A stretch of DNA of 64,000 nucleotides, from the NCBI RefSeq assembly GCF_006968745.1, contig NZ_CP030118.1, positions 1,314,654-1,378,653 on the forward strand. Direction: 5' to 3'. The stretch is from Brasilonema sennae CENA114. GTDB lineage: Bacteria; Cyanobacteriota; Cyanobacteriia; Cyanobacteriales; Nostocaceae. Positions within the stretch are counted from its first letter, which is position 1; each line of letters begins with the position of its first letter. The notes beneath the pieces are model-generated. The model was not told where the DNA came from. It saw only the letters and a list, made by a program, of their open reading frames with translations, and searched no databases. Positions 17,547-26,685 of the stretch are shown in pieces. Position numbers and translations under genes: made by a program.

Positions 17547-20195
17547 ATGCATCCATTTCAGTTGACGAAACGACTCGTTAGATTTTCGCTAACTCATGTA
17601 GTCCTATTTACCCTTGCTTTTTTCCTAACTCTTATCCCCAGCACATTCGCTAAACAACCCCATACAAATTCATCAGACAAATTCCACACCCAAACCACCA
17701 AATTCCCAGCCACGACACCACAGCAACTTCTTGAACAAGGAGAAGCACTTTATCAATCTGGACGATTTGCTGAAGCTATAACTGTTTTACAACAAGCTGT
17801 CCGCATCTCTCAACGAGAAGGCGACAACCTCGCACAAGCTGCAGCACTAACAAACCTTTCTTTAACGTTTCAGCAACTTGGCTCATGGAAAGAAGCGTCA
17901 AAAGCTATCAACACCAGCTTAAATCTACTAGGCTGGAATGGAGACAATCAAAAGTTAAATGTCAACAGTCCAAAGTCAGAATTTTTGGAGATTCTAGCAC
18001 AAACTCTAGAGATTCAAGGCGGACTGCAACTGTCACAGGGACAGGCAGATGTATCTCTAAAAACATCACAGCAAGCAGAGCAAATCTGGAAGCGATTAGG
18101 TAAACAATACAATACTGGAGTGACGCGCAGCCGTATCAACCAAGCACAAGCTCTACGAGTTTCTGGTTTTTACCGTCGTAGCTTAGACATATTAGAGGAA
18201 ATTTCCCAACAATTACAAACCCAACCTGACTCACTTGAAAAAGTAACTGCTTTACGCTCTCTGGGTAATGTCGAGCAACAATCAGGTAAGTTAGAAGAAT
18301 CTCAGAAAAACTTACAACAAAGCTTAGAAATTGCTCAACGTCTGCAACTACCCCAAGAAATGAGTCTGACACAGCTTTCTCTTGGTAATACTGCTAGAGC
18401 TTTAGATCAAAGAGAAAATGCGATCGCTCATTATAAAAATGCAGCTTTAATTGCACCAAACCCACTCACCAAAGTTCAAGCTCAAATCAATCAACTCAGC
18501 TTGCTTGTCAAGGATAAGAATAAAGCAGATGTAAAACCATCAGATGCAACGTCTCTACTAATCTCCACAATCCAATCTCAACTCGCAACTCTGCCTATAA
18601 ATCAAGCTGGTATCTACACACGTATCAACTTTGCTCGCACCATAAGCAAAATTGGTAATAAAAAAGATATCGCCAAAATTTTAGCAAGCAGCGTTCAACA
18701 AGCCAAAATGATAGGCTCGGAGCGCGCCCAATCCTATGCACTTGGCAGTTTAGCAGAAGTCTATGAGCAAAACAATCAATGGCAAGAAGCACAGAATTTG
18801 ACGGAGCAAGCGTTGTTTATCGCTCAAAAAATCTTGGCTTCAGATATAGCTTATCGTTGGGAGTGGCAATTAGGACGTTTGCTCAAAGCACAGGGAAATA
18901 TTGAGAGAGCGATCGCTGCTTATGATAGCGCAGTCGCATCTCTTCAGTCTCTCCGCAGTGACTTAGTAGCAGTAAACCAAGAGGTTCAGTTTAATTTTCG
19001 TGATAGCGTAGAACCTATTTATCGCGAGTCAGTAGAGCTGCTTTTACAACAAAAAGGACAAGAAAAGCCTGATTTAGATAAAGTCCGCAAGCGAATCGAA
19101 GCCTTACAACTAGCAGAACTAGACAATTTTTTCCGAGAAGCTTGCTTGAGTAACCAATTTGTGGTGTTAGACAAAGTGGTAGATCGTGATAATCTTAATA
19201 CTGCCATTTTTTATCCCATTATCCTAGATAACCGGTTAGAAGTTATCCTCAAACTTCCCAACCAACCTTTGATACATAAAACTTCTGTGGTGAACAGACA
19301 AAAGGTAGAGAAAGCCATTACAAACATGCGAGAGACGATAGTCGAACCCGATGCTAGTAAGAATTTTCAGGAAGTTTCCCAAAAAATTTATGATTGGTTA
19401 ATAAAACCAGTTGAAAGTGAACTCAAAAATAGTGGAGTCAAGACTTTAGTTTTTATCCCAGATGGGTCACTGCGAAATATTCCAGTGTGTGCATTGTATG
19501 ATGGCAAAGAATATTTAGTTCAGAAGTACGCGATCGCCATTAGTCCAGGATTGCAACTGTTTACCCCCAAACCTCTAGCACAGGAAAGATTAAACGCTCT
19601 TGCTGGAGGACTTTCGCAACCACCCAAAAATGAAAAGTTTGCACCGCTTCCCAACGTTAAGGTTGAACTAAAATTGATTCAGCAATCGGGCGTATCGACA
19701 ATGACATTATTAGATGAAAATTTCAAAAGTACGACATTAAGAAAAACCATCAACGCCCAACCATTTAGAGTCGTTCACCTGGCAACTCATGGACAATTTA
19801 GCTCTAGAGCAAAAGACACTTTCATCCTAGCAGCCGATGGACGTATTAATGTGAGAGACTTAGATAACTTGCTCAAAAGTAGAGAGCAAACACGGACAGA
19901 GCCAGTGGAATTACTTGTTCTGAGTGCTTGCCAAACAGCAGCAGGAGATAACCGTGCTGCATTAGGATTAGCAGGAGTTGCTATCCGGGCTGGGGCGCGG
20001 AGTACTTTAGCGTCTTTATGGCAGATTGGTGATAACTCTACGGTTGTGTTTATTGATGAATTCTACCGTCAGTTAACAACTGGTAAAACTACAGCAGAAG
20101 CTCTACGCGAGGCTCAATTAAGGCTGCTGTCTAATACTGAATACAATCGTCCTCTCTACTGGGCACCTTATGTGTTAGTTGGTAATTGGTTGTAG
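17547..20195 (+). CDS. Exported TPR-CHAT protein
   Basis: 882 aa. A hydrophobic signal or anchor segment lies near 15-36. TPR-type helical repeats run from about 55 to 460 (EQGEALYQSGRFAEAI is typical). A C-terminal CHAT peptidase domain (about 600-882) has His748 in LATHGQ and Cys795 in SACQTA. This is the common cyanobacterial TPR-CHAT architecture. It follows the haemagglutinin gene by 10 bp and faces the DUF928 gene. These three families are often found together, suggesting a role in processing, surface assembly or quality control of the exoprotein; that role is inferred from context. Confidence 0.92.
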   Translation: MHPFQLTKRLVRFSLTHVVLFTLAFFLTLIPSTFAKQPHTNSSDKFHTQTTKFPATTPQQLLEQGEALYQSGRFAEAITVLQQAVRISQREGDNLAQAAALTNLSLTFQQLGSWKEASKAINTSLNLLGWNGDNQKLNVNSPKSEFLEILAQTLEIQGGLQLSQGQADVSLKTSQQAEQIWKRLGKQYNTGVTRSRINQAQALRVSGFYRRSLDILEEISQQLQTQPDSLEKVTALRSLGNVEQQSGKLEESQKNLQQSLEIAQRLQLPQEMSLTQLSLGNTARALDQRENAIAHYKNAALIAPNPLTKVQAQINQLSLLVKDKNKADVKPSDATSLLISTIQSQLATLPINQAGIYTRINFARTISKIGNKKDIAKILASSVQQAKMIGSERAQSYALGSLAEVYEQNNQWQEAQNLTEQALFIAQKILASDIAYRWEWQLGRLLKAQGNIERAIAAYDSAVASLQSLRSDLVAVNQEVQFNFRDSVEPIYRESVELLLQQKGQEKPDLDKVRKRIEALQLAELDNFFREACLSNQFVVLDKVVDRDNLNTAIFYPIILDNRLEVILKLPNQPLIHKTSVVNRQKVEKAITNMRETIVEPDASKNFQEVSQKIYDWLIKPVESELKNSGVKTLVFIPDGSLRNIPVCALYDGKEYLVQKYAIAISPGLQLFTPKPLAQERLNALAGGLSQPPKNEKFAPLPNVKVELKLIQQSGVSTMTLLDENFKSTTLRKTINAQPFRVVHLATHGQFSSRAKDTFILAADGRINVRDLDNLLKSREQTRTEPVELLVLSACQTAAGDNRAALGLAGVAIRAGARSTLASLWQIGDNSTVVFIDEFYRQLTTGKTTAEALREAQLRLLSNTEYNRPLYWAPYVLVGNWL

Positions 20196-20243
20196 AGAAA
20201 TAGTTATCATTTGAACCAAATTTTAACTGATAACTGATAACTG

Positions 20244-21119
20244 TTATTTAACCAGAGGAGCCGTAGCAACATTATCCAAATTGACCGATCGCAATAAACT
20301 TTGCCAATCTTCAGCAACAGATGCATCATTAGGATTCTTCTGGCGTTCTTGTGCCAGTATTGTCAGAGAATCAAACCAAATACCATTAGCCGCATAGATT
20401 GTAGCCTTTTGCCCTGGATCCGTGGCTGCTTCCAACTGCTGGACAACACGAGAATCCAAATTCACTCTTTGAATGTCTCCTTCTACATAAATAGGAACGC
20501 TCGCTGTTTGTTGCTGATTGCAACGGACTTTTAAATACCAGCGATATATTTTCCCTACTTGCAAGGATGCATTGGATGGAAGAGAAACAGGTATGACACT
20601 GGGCTTTGGAGGGAGTGCGATCGCATTTTTATAAATCTCGTTTCCCGCATTATCTTGTAAGATAAATTCAGCACCAACTGTTAAATCCTGAGTGTAAGGA
20701 ACGTAAAACCAAAACGTTGGTCGTTCAGAGGTGGTTACTCCCTCGACAATCCCCAAAATTGATTTGTCTGTTTGTTTGCTAGCCTTTTGTTCCCTTTGTA
20801 ACGGTACTAAAGCAGTGAGTGCAGTTGGAACCGCAGGACAATTATCCCGGCTACCCATTCCTGCTCTACGCCCAGAGACAGGACTTAACCGTGCGGGTGT
20901 TTTTGGCAAAACAAAAACAGGTCGAGAGGTACGTTGTTGAGATGAAGTCCCACTTCTGTTAAGTTGTACAGCCTGCTTAGTCGTTGCTGGTTGTTGAGTT
21001 TGGGCTATTACCTTTGCTGGATAGTAGGTGATGCTGCTCAAAATGAGAGTGATTGTTAGCATCCATTTTGTGGAGTTCACAGAGTACGTACTGTTTTTGG
21101 TTTCAGCTATTGTTATCAT
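20244..21119 (-). CDS. DUF928 family secreted protein
   Basis: 291 aa from the ATG at 21119; a TTG 15 bp further out is less likely. A signal-like hydrophobic segment lies at about 20-38 and is followed by AQTQQP. The family core includes RRAGMGSRDNCP, TFWFYVPYT and a C-terminal GIWFDSLTILAQ. DUF928 is a cyanobacterial family of unknown function, frequently next to haemagglutinin-type and TPR-CHAT genes as here. It is convergent with the TPR-CHAT gene, 48 bp apart. Confidence 0.85.
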   Translation of the reverse strand: MITIAETKNSTYSVNSTKWMLTITLILSSITYYPAKVIAQTQQPATTKQAVQLNRSGTSSQQRTSRPVFVLPKTPARLSPVSGRRAGMGSRDNCPAVPTALTALVPLQREQKASKQTDKSILGIVEGVTTSERPTFWFYVPYTQDLTVGAEFILQDNAGNEIYKNAIALPPKPSVIPVSLPSNASLQVGKIYRWYLKVRCNQQQTASVPIYVEGDIQRVNLDSRVVQQLEAATDPGQKATIYAANGIWFDSLTILAQERQKNPNDASVAEDWQSLLRSVNLDNVATAPLVK

Positions 21120-21321
21120 AGTATTAGAACTCAAACTACCGATAAAAGTTGATTTAACAGAGTGCCTTTATATTTTTGGTAGAGTTGAGATAGTTAAGTT
21201 ATGCAATTGTTCTCTCATCAATTAGGGGTGTAAGGAAACTATTTCGGCACTTCCTCATGGTGAGGTTGAAAAATCTACTTCATGCAAACGAGAAGTGCTA
21301 TAGTTACATACTTAGAAATTT

Positions 21322-22587
21322 TCACACCCACTTACTTAATTGAACACTCATTATAGTACCTGTCACTGCATCAGACTGAATCAGTAATTCCCCACCATGA
21401 GCATTAACAATACGTTTGGTAATGGCAAGCCCCAGCCCAGTACCACCAGGTTTTGTGGAAAAGAATGGCTGCGTTAACTTTGAGAGGACTTCTGGAGGAA
21501 TTGGCTCGCCGCCATTGCAGACGTTAATGCAGACTTTATCTTCACACGAAGTGTCTACTTTCCATGTGACGACATCTCCATCTGAGATTGCTTCGCAGGC
21601 ATTGCGGACAATATTAATAAACACTTGTTTTAACTTATCCTTGTCACCCAGAATTTTGATTGTTGATGACGCCGGAATAAATTCGATTTGCCGTGAGAGT
21701 GCTTCTGGCATTTCGCAGATTGGCACTAGCAACTCACGAATAAATTGATTCACATCCAATTCACACAACTGCAAAACCTGAGGTTTGGCGTAGAGCAAAA
21801 TTTCAGTCAGCAGACGTTCCAGACGACTACCCTCGTCAAGTGCTAACGATAATCGCTCTTGAGCTGGTTCAGCCAGAGTAGTTTTCTTAAAAAACTTTAA
21901 ACCCATGATCATTGTGGTCAGGGGATTGCGAATTTCATGCACAATCATAGCAGCAAATTCACCAATGGCTGCCAACCGTTTCTGTTCTACAAGCTTGGTT
22001 TGCGCCGCCCGCAGTTCTTGAGTGCGTTTTTCGACCTCAGCTTCCAGAACTTGATTAAATTGGCACTGTTGCTGGTAGAGATGGTAATGGTCGATTGCTG
22101 TAGCCGCACGTTCTGCAAACAGTTCCACTATTTGGATTTCTTCTTTTGTAAACTCCCTTGGCTGCTGATGAAAAGAACACACAGTACCAATCACTTCACC
22201 TTGGGCAGTCCGTAATGGTATTCCTAAATATGAGCAATAACCTTCTGGAGCCTCTCCATACTCAGGATGTTTTTCAGCATTTTCCACTGCTAACGAGTGA
22301 CCGATTTCTATAACAGTGCCAGTGAGTGAACCATGTAGTGAATAAATGTGTTCGCCCTCGCCCATGTCAATACTACTTGCCAGCACTGTTTCAAACCCTT
22401 CCTGACATAGCGTTACTACTGACCAATCTACCTCAATGAGTTCGCTGACACCACAGGCAATGTTATGTAAATAACTACACAATTCTCCAGTTCGATAGTT
22501 CAATGAGGACAAAAGCGTCATCGCCCGTAACTCCCGTTGCCACGGCTGGTTATGCAACAAGATTTCATCTTCATTGGCTTTACTCAT
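21322..22587 (-). CDS. GAF-domain sensor histidine kinase
   Basis: 421 aa, no membrane segment. A GAF domain (about 30-165) is followed by a coiled coil, then a HisKA domain with the phospho-acceptor in VHEIRNPLT (His217), and an HATPase domain with N-box VRNACEAI (Asn329) and G-box GGTGLGLAI (381-389). The GAF domain lacks an obvious chromophore Cys motif, so a bilin is not implied. It is an orphan: no response regulator lies next to it on the same strand. The OmpR pair downstream has its own kinase. Confidence 0.92.
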   Translation of the reverse strand: MSKANEDEILLHNQPWQRELRAMTLLSSLNYRTGELCSYLHNIACGVSELIEVDWSVVTLCQEGFETVLASSIDMGEGEHIYSLHGSLTGTVIEIGHSLAVENAEKHPEYGEAPEGYCSYLGIPLRTAQGEVIGTVCSFHQQPREFTKEEIQIVELFAERAATAIDHYHLYQQQCQFNQVLEAEVEKRTQELRAAQTKLVEQKRLAAIGEFAAMIVHEIRNPLTTMIMGLKFFKKTTLAEPAQERLSLALDEGSRLERLLTEILLYAKPQVLQLCELDVNQFIRELLVPICEMPEALSRQIEFIPASSTIKILGDKDKLKQVFINIVRNACEAISDGDVVTWKVDTSCEDKVCINVCNGGEPIPPEVLSKLTQPFFSTKPGGTGLGLAITKRIVNAHGGELLIQSDAVTGTIMSVQLSKWV

Positions 22588-23330
22588 TGTTTATTGATAA
22601 GCGCAAAATAAGCTTAGAGAGAAACTGGTAAGATGTGAAGTTTTCAGAGTTTTGGTTTGGGATGCTTTGGTACGAAGATTTTACTAATTATGTCTTCTGT
22701 TTATTTACAGAAATCATTACAGATTTTACATGAAAACATAAAATGTTATACATGCATAACCTAAAAATTAGAATTAGCTGAGTAAGTCAGCCAATTTTGG
22801 ATTTTGGATTTTGGATAATGGAATTGACTCCACCGGCTTCGGCTGCGCTCAGCCCAAGCTAAAGGTGACTCGAATTTTGGATTTTGGATTTTGGATTAAC
22901 TTAACTCGTGGGACAACGAACCAACCCAATCTAAAATCGCAAATCTAAAATTGACGGATTGAGGAATTCATTCCGTCCTAGAAGGCTTGCCCTGAGCTTG
23001 CCGTATGCGCAAAGCGCACGAATCGAGCGAACGCGTAGCGTCTGGTGAAGGAGACAGGGACGGGGCTTGTACCGACCAACCCCCAATCTAAAATCTAAAA
23101 TTTAAAATCTAAAATCGTCCCGGTCATAAGAGCTTTATAGATAAAATATCAAGATTCTGACCAATTTCTAACCAAAAGCTTTAACTCTATTCAGGAAAAA
23201 CTCATTTTTCTCAGGAACTTTTATTTTACAGTTAAATTATATATTAAAGAGTTTATTGTTTATTGTTTGAACGCATCACCATACATGTGATTACCTAAAT
23301 TAATAAAATGCAGGAGCATGAGTCACTTTA
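22588..23330. repeat. Repeat-rich spacer (short heptamer-like and palindromic repeats)
   Basis: No gene in about 740 bp. At 22797-22895 the unit GGATTTT recurs in runs; at 22920-22950 and 23080-23115 the complementary pattern AATCTAAAATC recurs, giving an inverted arrangement. Between them are small GC-rich palindromic pieces such as GGCTTCGGCTGCGCTCAGCC (22833-22852) and GAACGCGTAGCGTC. Tandem heptamers and tiny dispersed repeats of this type are known from Nostocales genomes. Confidence 0.75.
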
Positions 23331-24464
23331 ATGAATTTTCTAGACCAGTTTAGGAGAAAATTAGCGAAAGTTCTTCGAGCAAGAATTGACCCCTCTTCGC
23401 TACAATTTCGCCTGAGTATTGGAATCATCGTTATCTTTACAGTAGGAATCAGTAGTTTTACTAGATGGATAAGTTGGGAAATAAAACAGTTTATCATTAT
23501 GACTTATCAACAATATGGTATGTCTTATGATGACCCCAAGCTGTTGGCAATTATTAAAAATCTGGAAACTATGAGCGTTGTGTTGCTTGCCACCACTATA
23601 GTTTTCACCATTGTGTTTATTAGGCGATCGCTCTTGCCGTTACAACAGATGAATCAGTGGGCGGCTGCCCACGCTGCTGAACTGAGCTCGTATCACCCAC
23701 GGTTAAATCAGACACCAAGCGAAGTGAAAGCAGTAGCTCAAACGTGGAATGAGTTGTTAACAAGGTTAATGGAGGTTAGAGAACAACAGCAACAGTTTAC
23801 CAACGACTTGGCTCATGAGTTACGCACACCCCTCAGTATGGTTTATGCATATTTGCAGAGAACTCTGCAACGCAGTCAAAACTTATTAGATTCCCAGAAA
23901 GAGGCTCTAGAGATGGCTGTTTCTGACGCAGAACGAATGACTCGCATCGTGCAAGACTTAGTGGATTTGGCACGCGCAGGTAGCAGTGCTATGCCCTTGC
24001 AAGCTGAACCATTGATACTAAATGATTTGATTGCAGAAATAGCACAGATGAGAGAAAAATTTGACCATCGAGCAATCCAGCTTGAAGTCGTTCCGTTTCC
24101 GATGAAAGTCAAAGCGGAACGCAACCAGCTAATGCAGGCGTTAAACCATTTGATTGACAATGCTTTTCAATACTCGGATGTAGGTGAGCCAGTGACTTTA
24201 CAACTGATTCAAGTTGATGGTTGGGCAGTGATTGAAGTAAGTGACAACGGCTGTGGTATTCCTTTAGCAGATCAATCTCGCATTTTTGAACCCTTTTATC
24301 GGGTAGATCCATCCCGTACCCGTTCGACTGGAGGAACAGGCTTGGGTTTATCTATAGTAAAACGCCTTGTGGAGCGCATGGGAGGCAAGGTTGGAATTCG
24401 CTCAGAACCTGGTTATGGCAGCACTTTTATTCTGAGATTACCTGCATTAGGAGCAAAAATATGA
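23331..24464 (+). CDS. Two-TM sensor histidine kinase
   Basis: 377 aa. Membrane segments at about 28-46 and 80-97 flank a short extracytoplasmic loop of about 33 residues. HisKA has LAHELRTPLS (His162), the N-box is IDNAFQYS, and DNGCGIP and GGTGLGLSIV form the ATP-binding G boxes. The stop overlaps the start of the response regulator (ATGA), so they form one translationally coupled two-component system. The small loop suggests sensing within or close to the membrane. Resembles cyanobacterial RppB/NblS-class kinases in layout, but I cannot assign a specific orthologue. Confidence 0.92.
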   Translation: MNFLDQFRRKLAKVLRARIDPSSLQFRLSIGIIVIFTVGISSFTRWISWEIKQFIIMTYQQYGMSYDDPKLLAIIKNLETMSVVLLATTIVFTIVFIRRSLLPLQQMNQWAAAHAAELSSYHPRLNQTPSEVKAVAQTWNELLTRLMEVREQQQQFTNDLAHELRTPLSMVYAYLQRTLQRSQNLLDSQKEALEMAVSDAERMTRIVQDLVDLARAGSSAMPLQAEPLILNDLIAEIAQMREKFDHRAIQLEVVPFPMKVKAERNQLMQALNHLIDNAFQYSDVGEPVTLQLIQVDGWAVIEVSDNGCGIPLADQSRIFEPFYRVDPSRTRSTGGTGLGLSIVKRLVERMGGKVGIRSEPGYGSTFILRLPALGAKI

Positions 24465-25135
24465 CAGCGCATATCCTCCTGGTTGAAGATGAAATCAAAC
24501 TGGCGCGATTTGTCGAATTGGAACTGAGTAGCGAAGGTTACAAAGTCAGTGTGGCGCATGATGGAATCACGGGTTTAACTCTGGCGCGAGAGGAATCACC
24601 AGACTTAGCGATTCTTGACTGGATGCTACCTGGGTTATCTGGGTTAGAAGTTTGCCGTCGCTTACGCACAACCGGGAACAAAATGCCAGTGATTTTGTTG
24701 ACAGCAAAAGATGAAGTGAGCGATCGCGTGGCAGGTTTGGACGCAGGAGCTGATGATTATGTCGTCAAACCATTTAGCATTGAGGAGCTGCTGGCAAGAA
24801 TCCGTGCCCATCTGCGTCGCACTCAAGAAACAGATGAGGATGTATTGCAGTTTGAAGATTTGAGCTTAAATCGCCGTACTCGTGAAGTATTTCGCAGCAA
24901 ACGAGCGATTGAGCTAACGGCAAAAGAGTTTGATTTATTGGAGTATCTTCTTAGCCATCCCCGTCAGGTGTTTACTAGAGACCAAATTCTAGAGAAAGTT
25001 TGGGGTTATGACTTTATGGGTGATTCTAATATTATTGAAGTTTACATTCGTTATCTGCGTCTCAAACTGGAAGAAAATAATGAAAAACGCTTGATTCATA
25101 CTCTGCGTGGTGTGGGGTATGCGTTAAGAGAGTAG
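24461..25135 (+). CDS. OmpR-family response regulator
   Basis: 224 aa. Receiver domain with acidic residues Glu9, Asp10 and Glu11, phospho-acceptor Asp53 in ILDWMLPG, and the conserved Lys in VVKPFS. The C-terminal winged helix (about 125-224) ends in RGVGYALRE, the classical OmpR/PhoB ending. Partner of the kinase whose gene it overlaps by 4 bp. Probably a transcription factor; targets cannot be read from this window. Confidence 0.93.
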   Translation: MTAHILLVEDEIKLARFVELELSSEGYKVSVAHDGITGLTLAREESPDLAILDWMLPGLSGLEVCRRLRTTGNKMPVILLTAKDEVSDRVAGLDAGADDYVVKPFSIEELLARIRAHLRRTQETDEDVLQFEDLSLNRRTREVFRSKRAIELTAKEFDLLEYLLSHPRQVFTRDQILEKVWGYDFMGDSNIIEVYIRYLRLKLEENNEKRLIHTLRGVGYALRE

Positions 25136-25156
25136 TGATTGATTTCAATACTATTT

Positions 25157-25299
25157 ATATCAAGCTCGCCTAATTAGTTACGATAAAACGACCTCACCCC
25201 CAGCCCCTCTCCGCGAGTTCACCAGAGGGGAGCGTTTGCGAGACTCAAATGCGGGGTGAGGTTCTTCGTTTTTTATAAGTGTTCATCCGAACTTGATAT
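25157..25299. repeat. Long imperfect inverted repeat (MITE-like, 143 bp)
   Basis: Ends ATATCAAG and CTTGATAT; inner arms CCTCACCCC and GGGGTGAGG. The two arms pair imperfectly over roughly 40 bases around a GC-rich centre. A similar 'CCTCACCCCCAGCCCCTCTCC' type repeat is widespread in cyanobacteria. No coding capacity. Confidence 0.55.
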
Positions 25300-25386
25300 T
25301 ATTTGTGAGGCAGTGCCAATTTTTTTGACTTATATGATGTCCGGCAAATGACCCATAATATAAATCAGAATGCTATGAAGTGCGAT

Positions 25387-25413
25387 AGCTTCGCTGCTGC
25401 GCGGAGCGCAGAT
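25387..25413. repeat. 27-bp palindromic element inserted in a HIP1 site
   Basis: Removing the 27 bases restores TGCGATCGCA, i.e. the HIP1 octamer GCGATCGC, 4 bp before the transposase start codon. The inserted piece ends GAGCGCAGAT, and a related 27-bp insert with the same ending occurs at 50865-50891. Confidence 0.6.
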
Positions 25414-25417
25414 CGCA

Positions 25418-26508
25418 ATGCCAAGACGAGTAACAATCGAGGCACATCTGAGCCTAGAAGAATTGGAAAGAGGTTATCGACAAGCCAAGGAGCCGGTAAA
25501 GCGGACACATTACCAGATAATTTGGTTGTTAGCCAAAGGTTCACGGACTGAAGAAGTGGTGGCAGTCACAGGCTATAGCCGGAGTTGGATTTACGAGTTG
25601 GTTTGGGGCTATAACCGGATCGGGCCAGAAACCTTAGGAGATCAACGCAGCTCAAATCAAGGAAGCAGTGAACCGCTTTTAGATGATGTACAGCAGGCAT
25701 TGCAATCGAGCGCACTTGCATTGCCACTCCTCTGAGGGAGGACAGTGGAATGGTAGAAAAGTTGCAGATTGGTAGCTTGCGTTAATCGGTCGCCCCGTCA
25801 GTCGTCAAAGGGGGTGGGAGTATCTCAAGCAAATGGGCTTTCGCCTTCGAGTTCCCCGACCAGAACATACACACTCAAGCCCAGAGGAACAGGCGGAGTG
25901 GAAAAAAAAATTTGGCGACCAAAGTCGAACAAATCAGCCAACAACATCCACACTCCGACGTAGAAGTATGGGCAATGGACGAGCAAATGCCTTCGGCAAC
26001 GCTTCGCGAACGAGTTGGCTTGAAACCAGTAATTCGACGTATTTGGGTTGATGAATGGACAGTACCAACCGCAAATATTAATTGGCGTTTTAAATGGTTG
26101 TGGCTTTACGGGTTTGTTCACCCACAATCTGGGCAAACATATTGGTGGATACTACCTTATCTCAACATCCAATTATTTAACAAAGTACTTGCAGATTTTG
26201 CTCAGCACTTTGACATTGCGACTCGTAAGCAGGTTGTCTTGGTTGTAGATCGAGCTGGGTGGCATACTAGCGACCAAGTAGAACTACCACAAGGTATACA
26301 TTTAGAATTTTTGCCTTCCCACTCCCCAGAATTACAACCCGCACAACGTTTATGGACACTTACAAATCAACCAATCGCCAATCGAGATTTTGAAAATCTT
26401 GATCAGGTTGAGGAGGCGTTAATCAAACGTTGTCGCCAAATCATTAACCAACCTGATTTTGTTCGTGGTTTAACCAATTTTTCTTGGTGGTCTGAACTGG
26501 GTGCTTAA
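25418..26508 (+). pseudogene. IS630-type transposase, broken
   Basis: The N-terminal helix-turn-helix part (25418 to about 25700, EELERGYRQAKEPVKRTHYQ) shifts frame near 25700. The middle part then has a TAG at 25773-25775. A nine-A run at about 25902-25910 separates this frame from the DDE part (to 26508). Catalytic positions: Asp in WAMDEQ, Asp in VVDRAGWH, and PAQRLW where the family has a Glu (PAERLW), so the third acidic residue appears mutated. A 24-bp in-frame insertion (25987-26010) interrupts the segment after the first Asp. Multiple lesions make it inactive; A-run slippage alone could have been programmed originally. Confidence 0.85.
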
Positions 26509-26685
26509 TTATCGGTAATTTGCCGGACATCATATTAGCTCTTTTACCACAAGATCTCAAATTATTACTCTGCAACTGCTTCAGACCTCCTCTTCGGCAA
26601 ATTTGCGATCAGAGATTATTTTTTGGAGTTTGGTAAACGATATACTTTGTGATATGGCTGACGACACTCATCCCAAGAGAATCCA

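Larger units (their letters stand above)
25335..26532 (+). mobile_element. IS630-family insertion sequence, decayed
   Basis: Left end TGATGTCCGGCAAAT (25335-25349) and right end ATTTGCCGGACATCA (26518-26532) are exact inverted repeats. Both are flanked by TA (25333-25334, 26533-26534), the target duplication of the IS630/Tc1-mariner superfamily. The element is 1198 bp and contains one interrupted transposase gene. Confidence 0.9.

Noticed and set aside
25348..25551. 67-codon frame at the IS630 left end
   Set aside because: Overlaps the transposase start in another frame and runs through the 27-bp palindrome.
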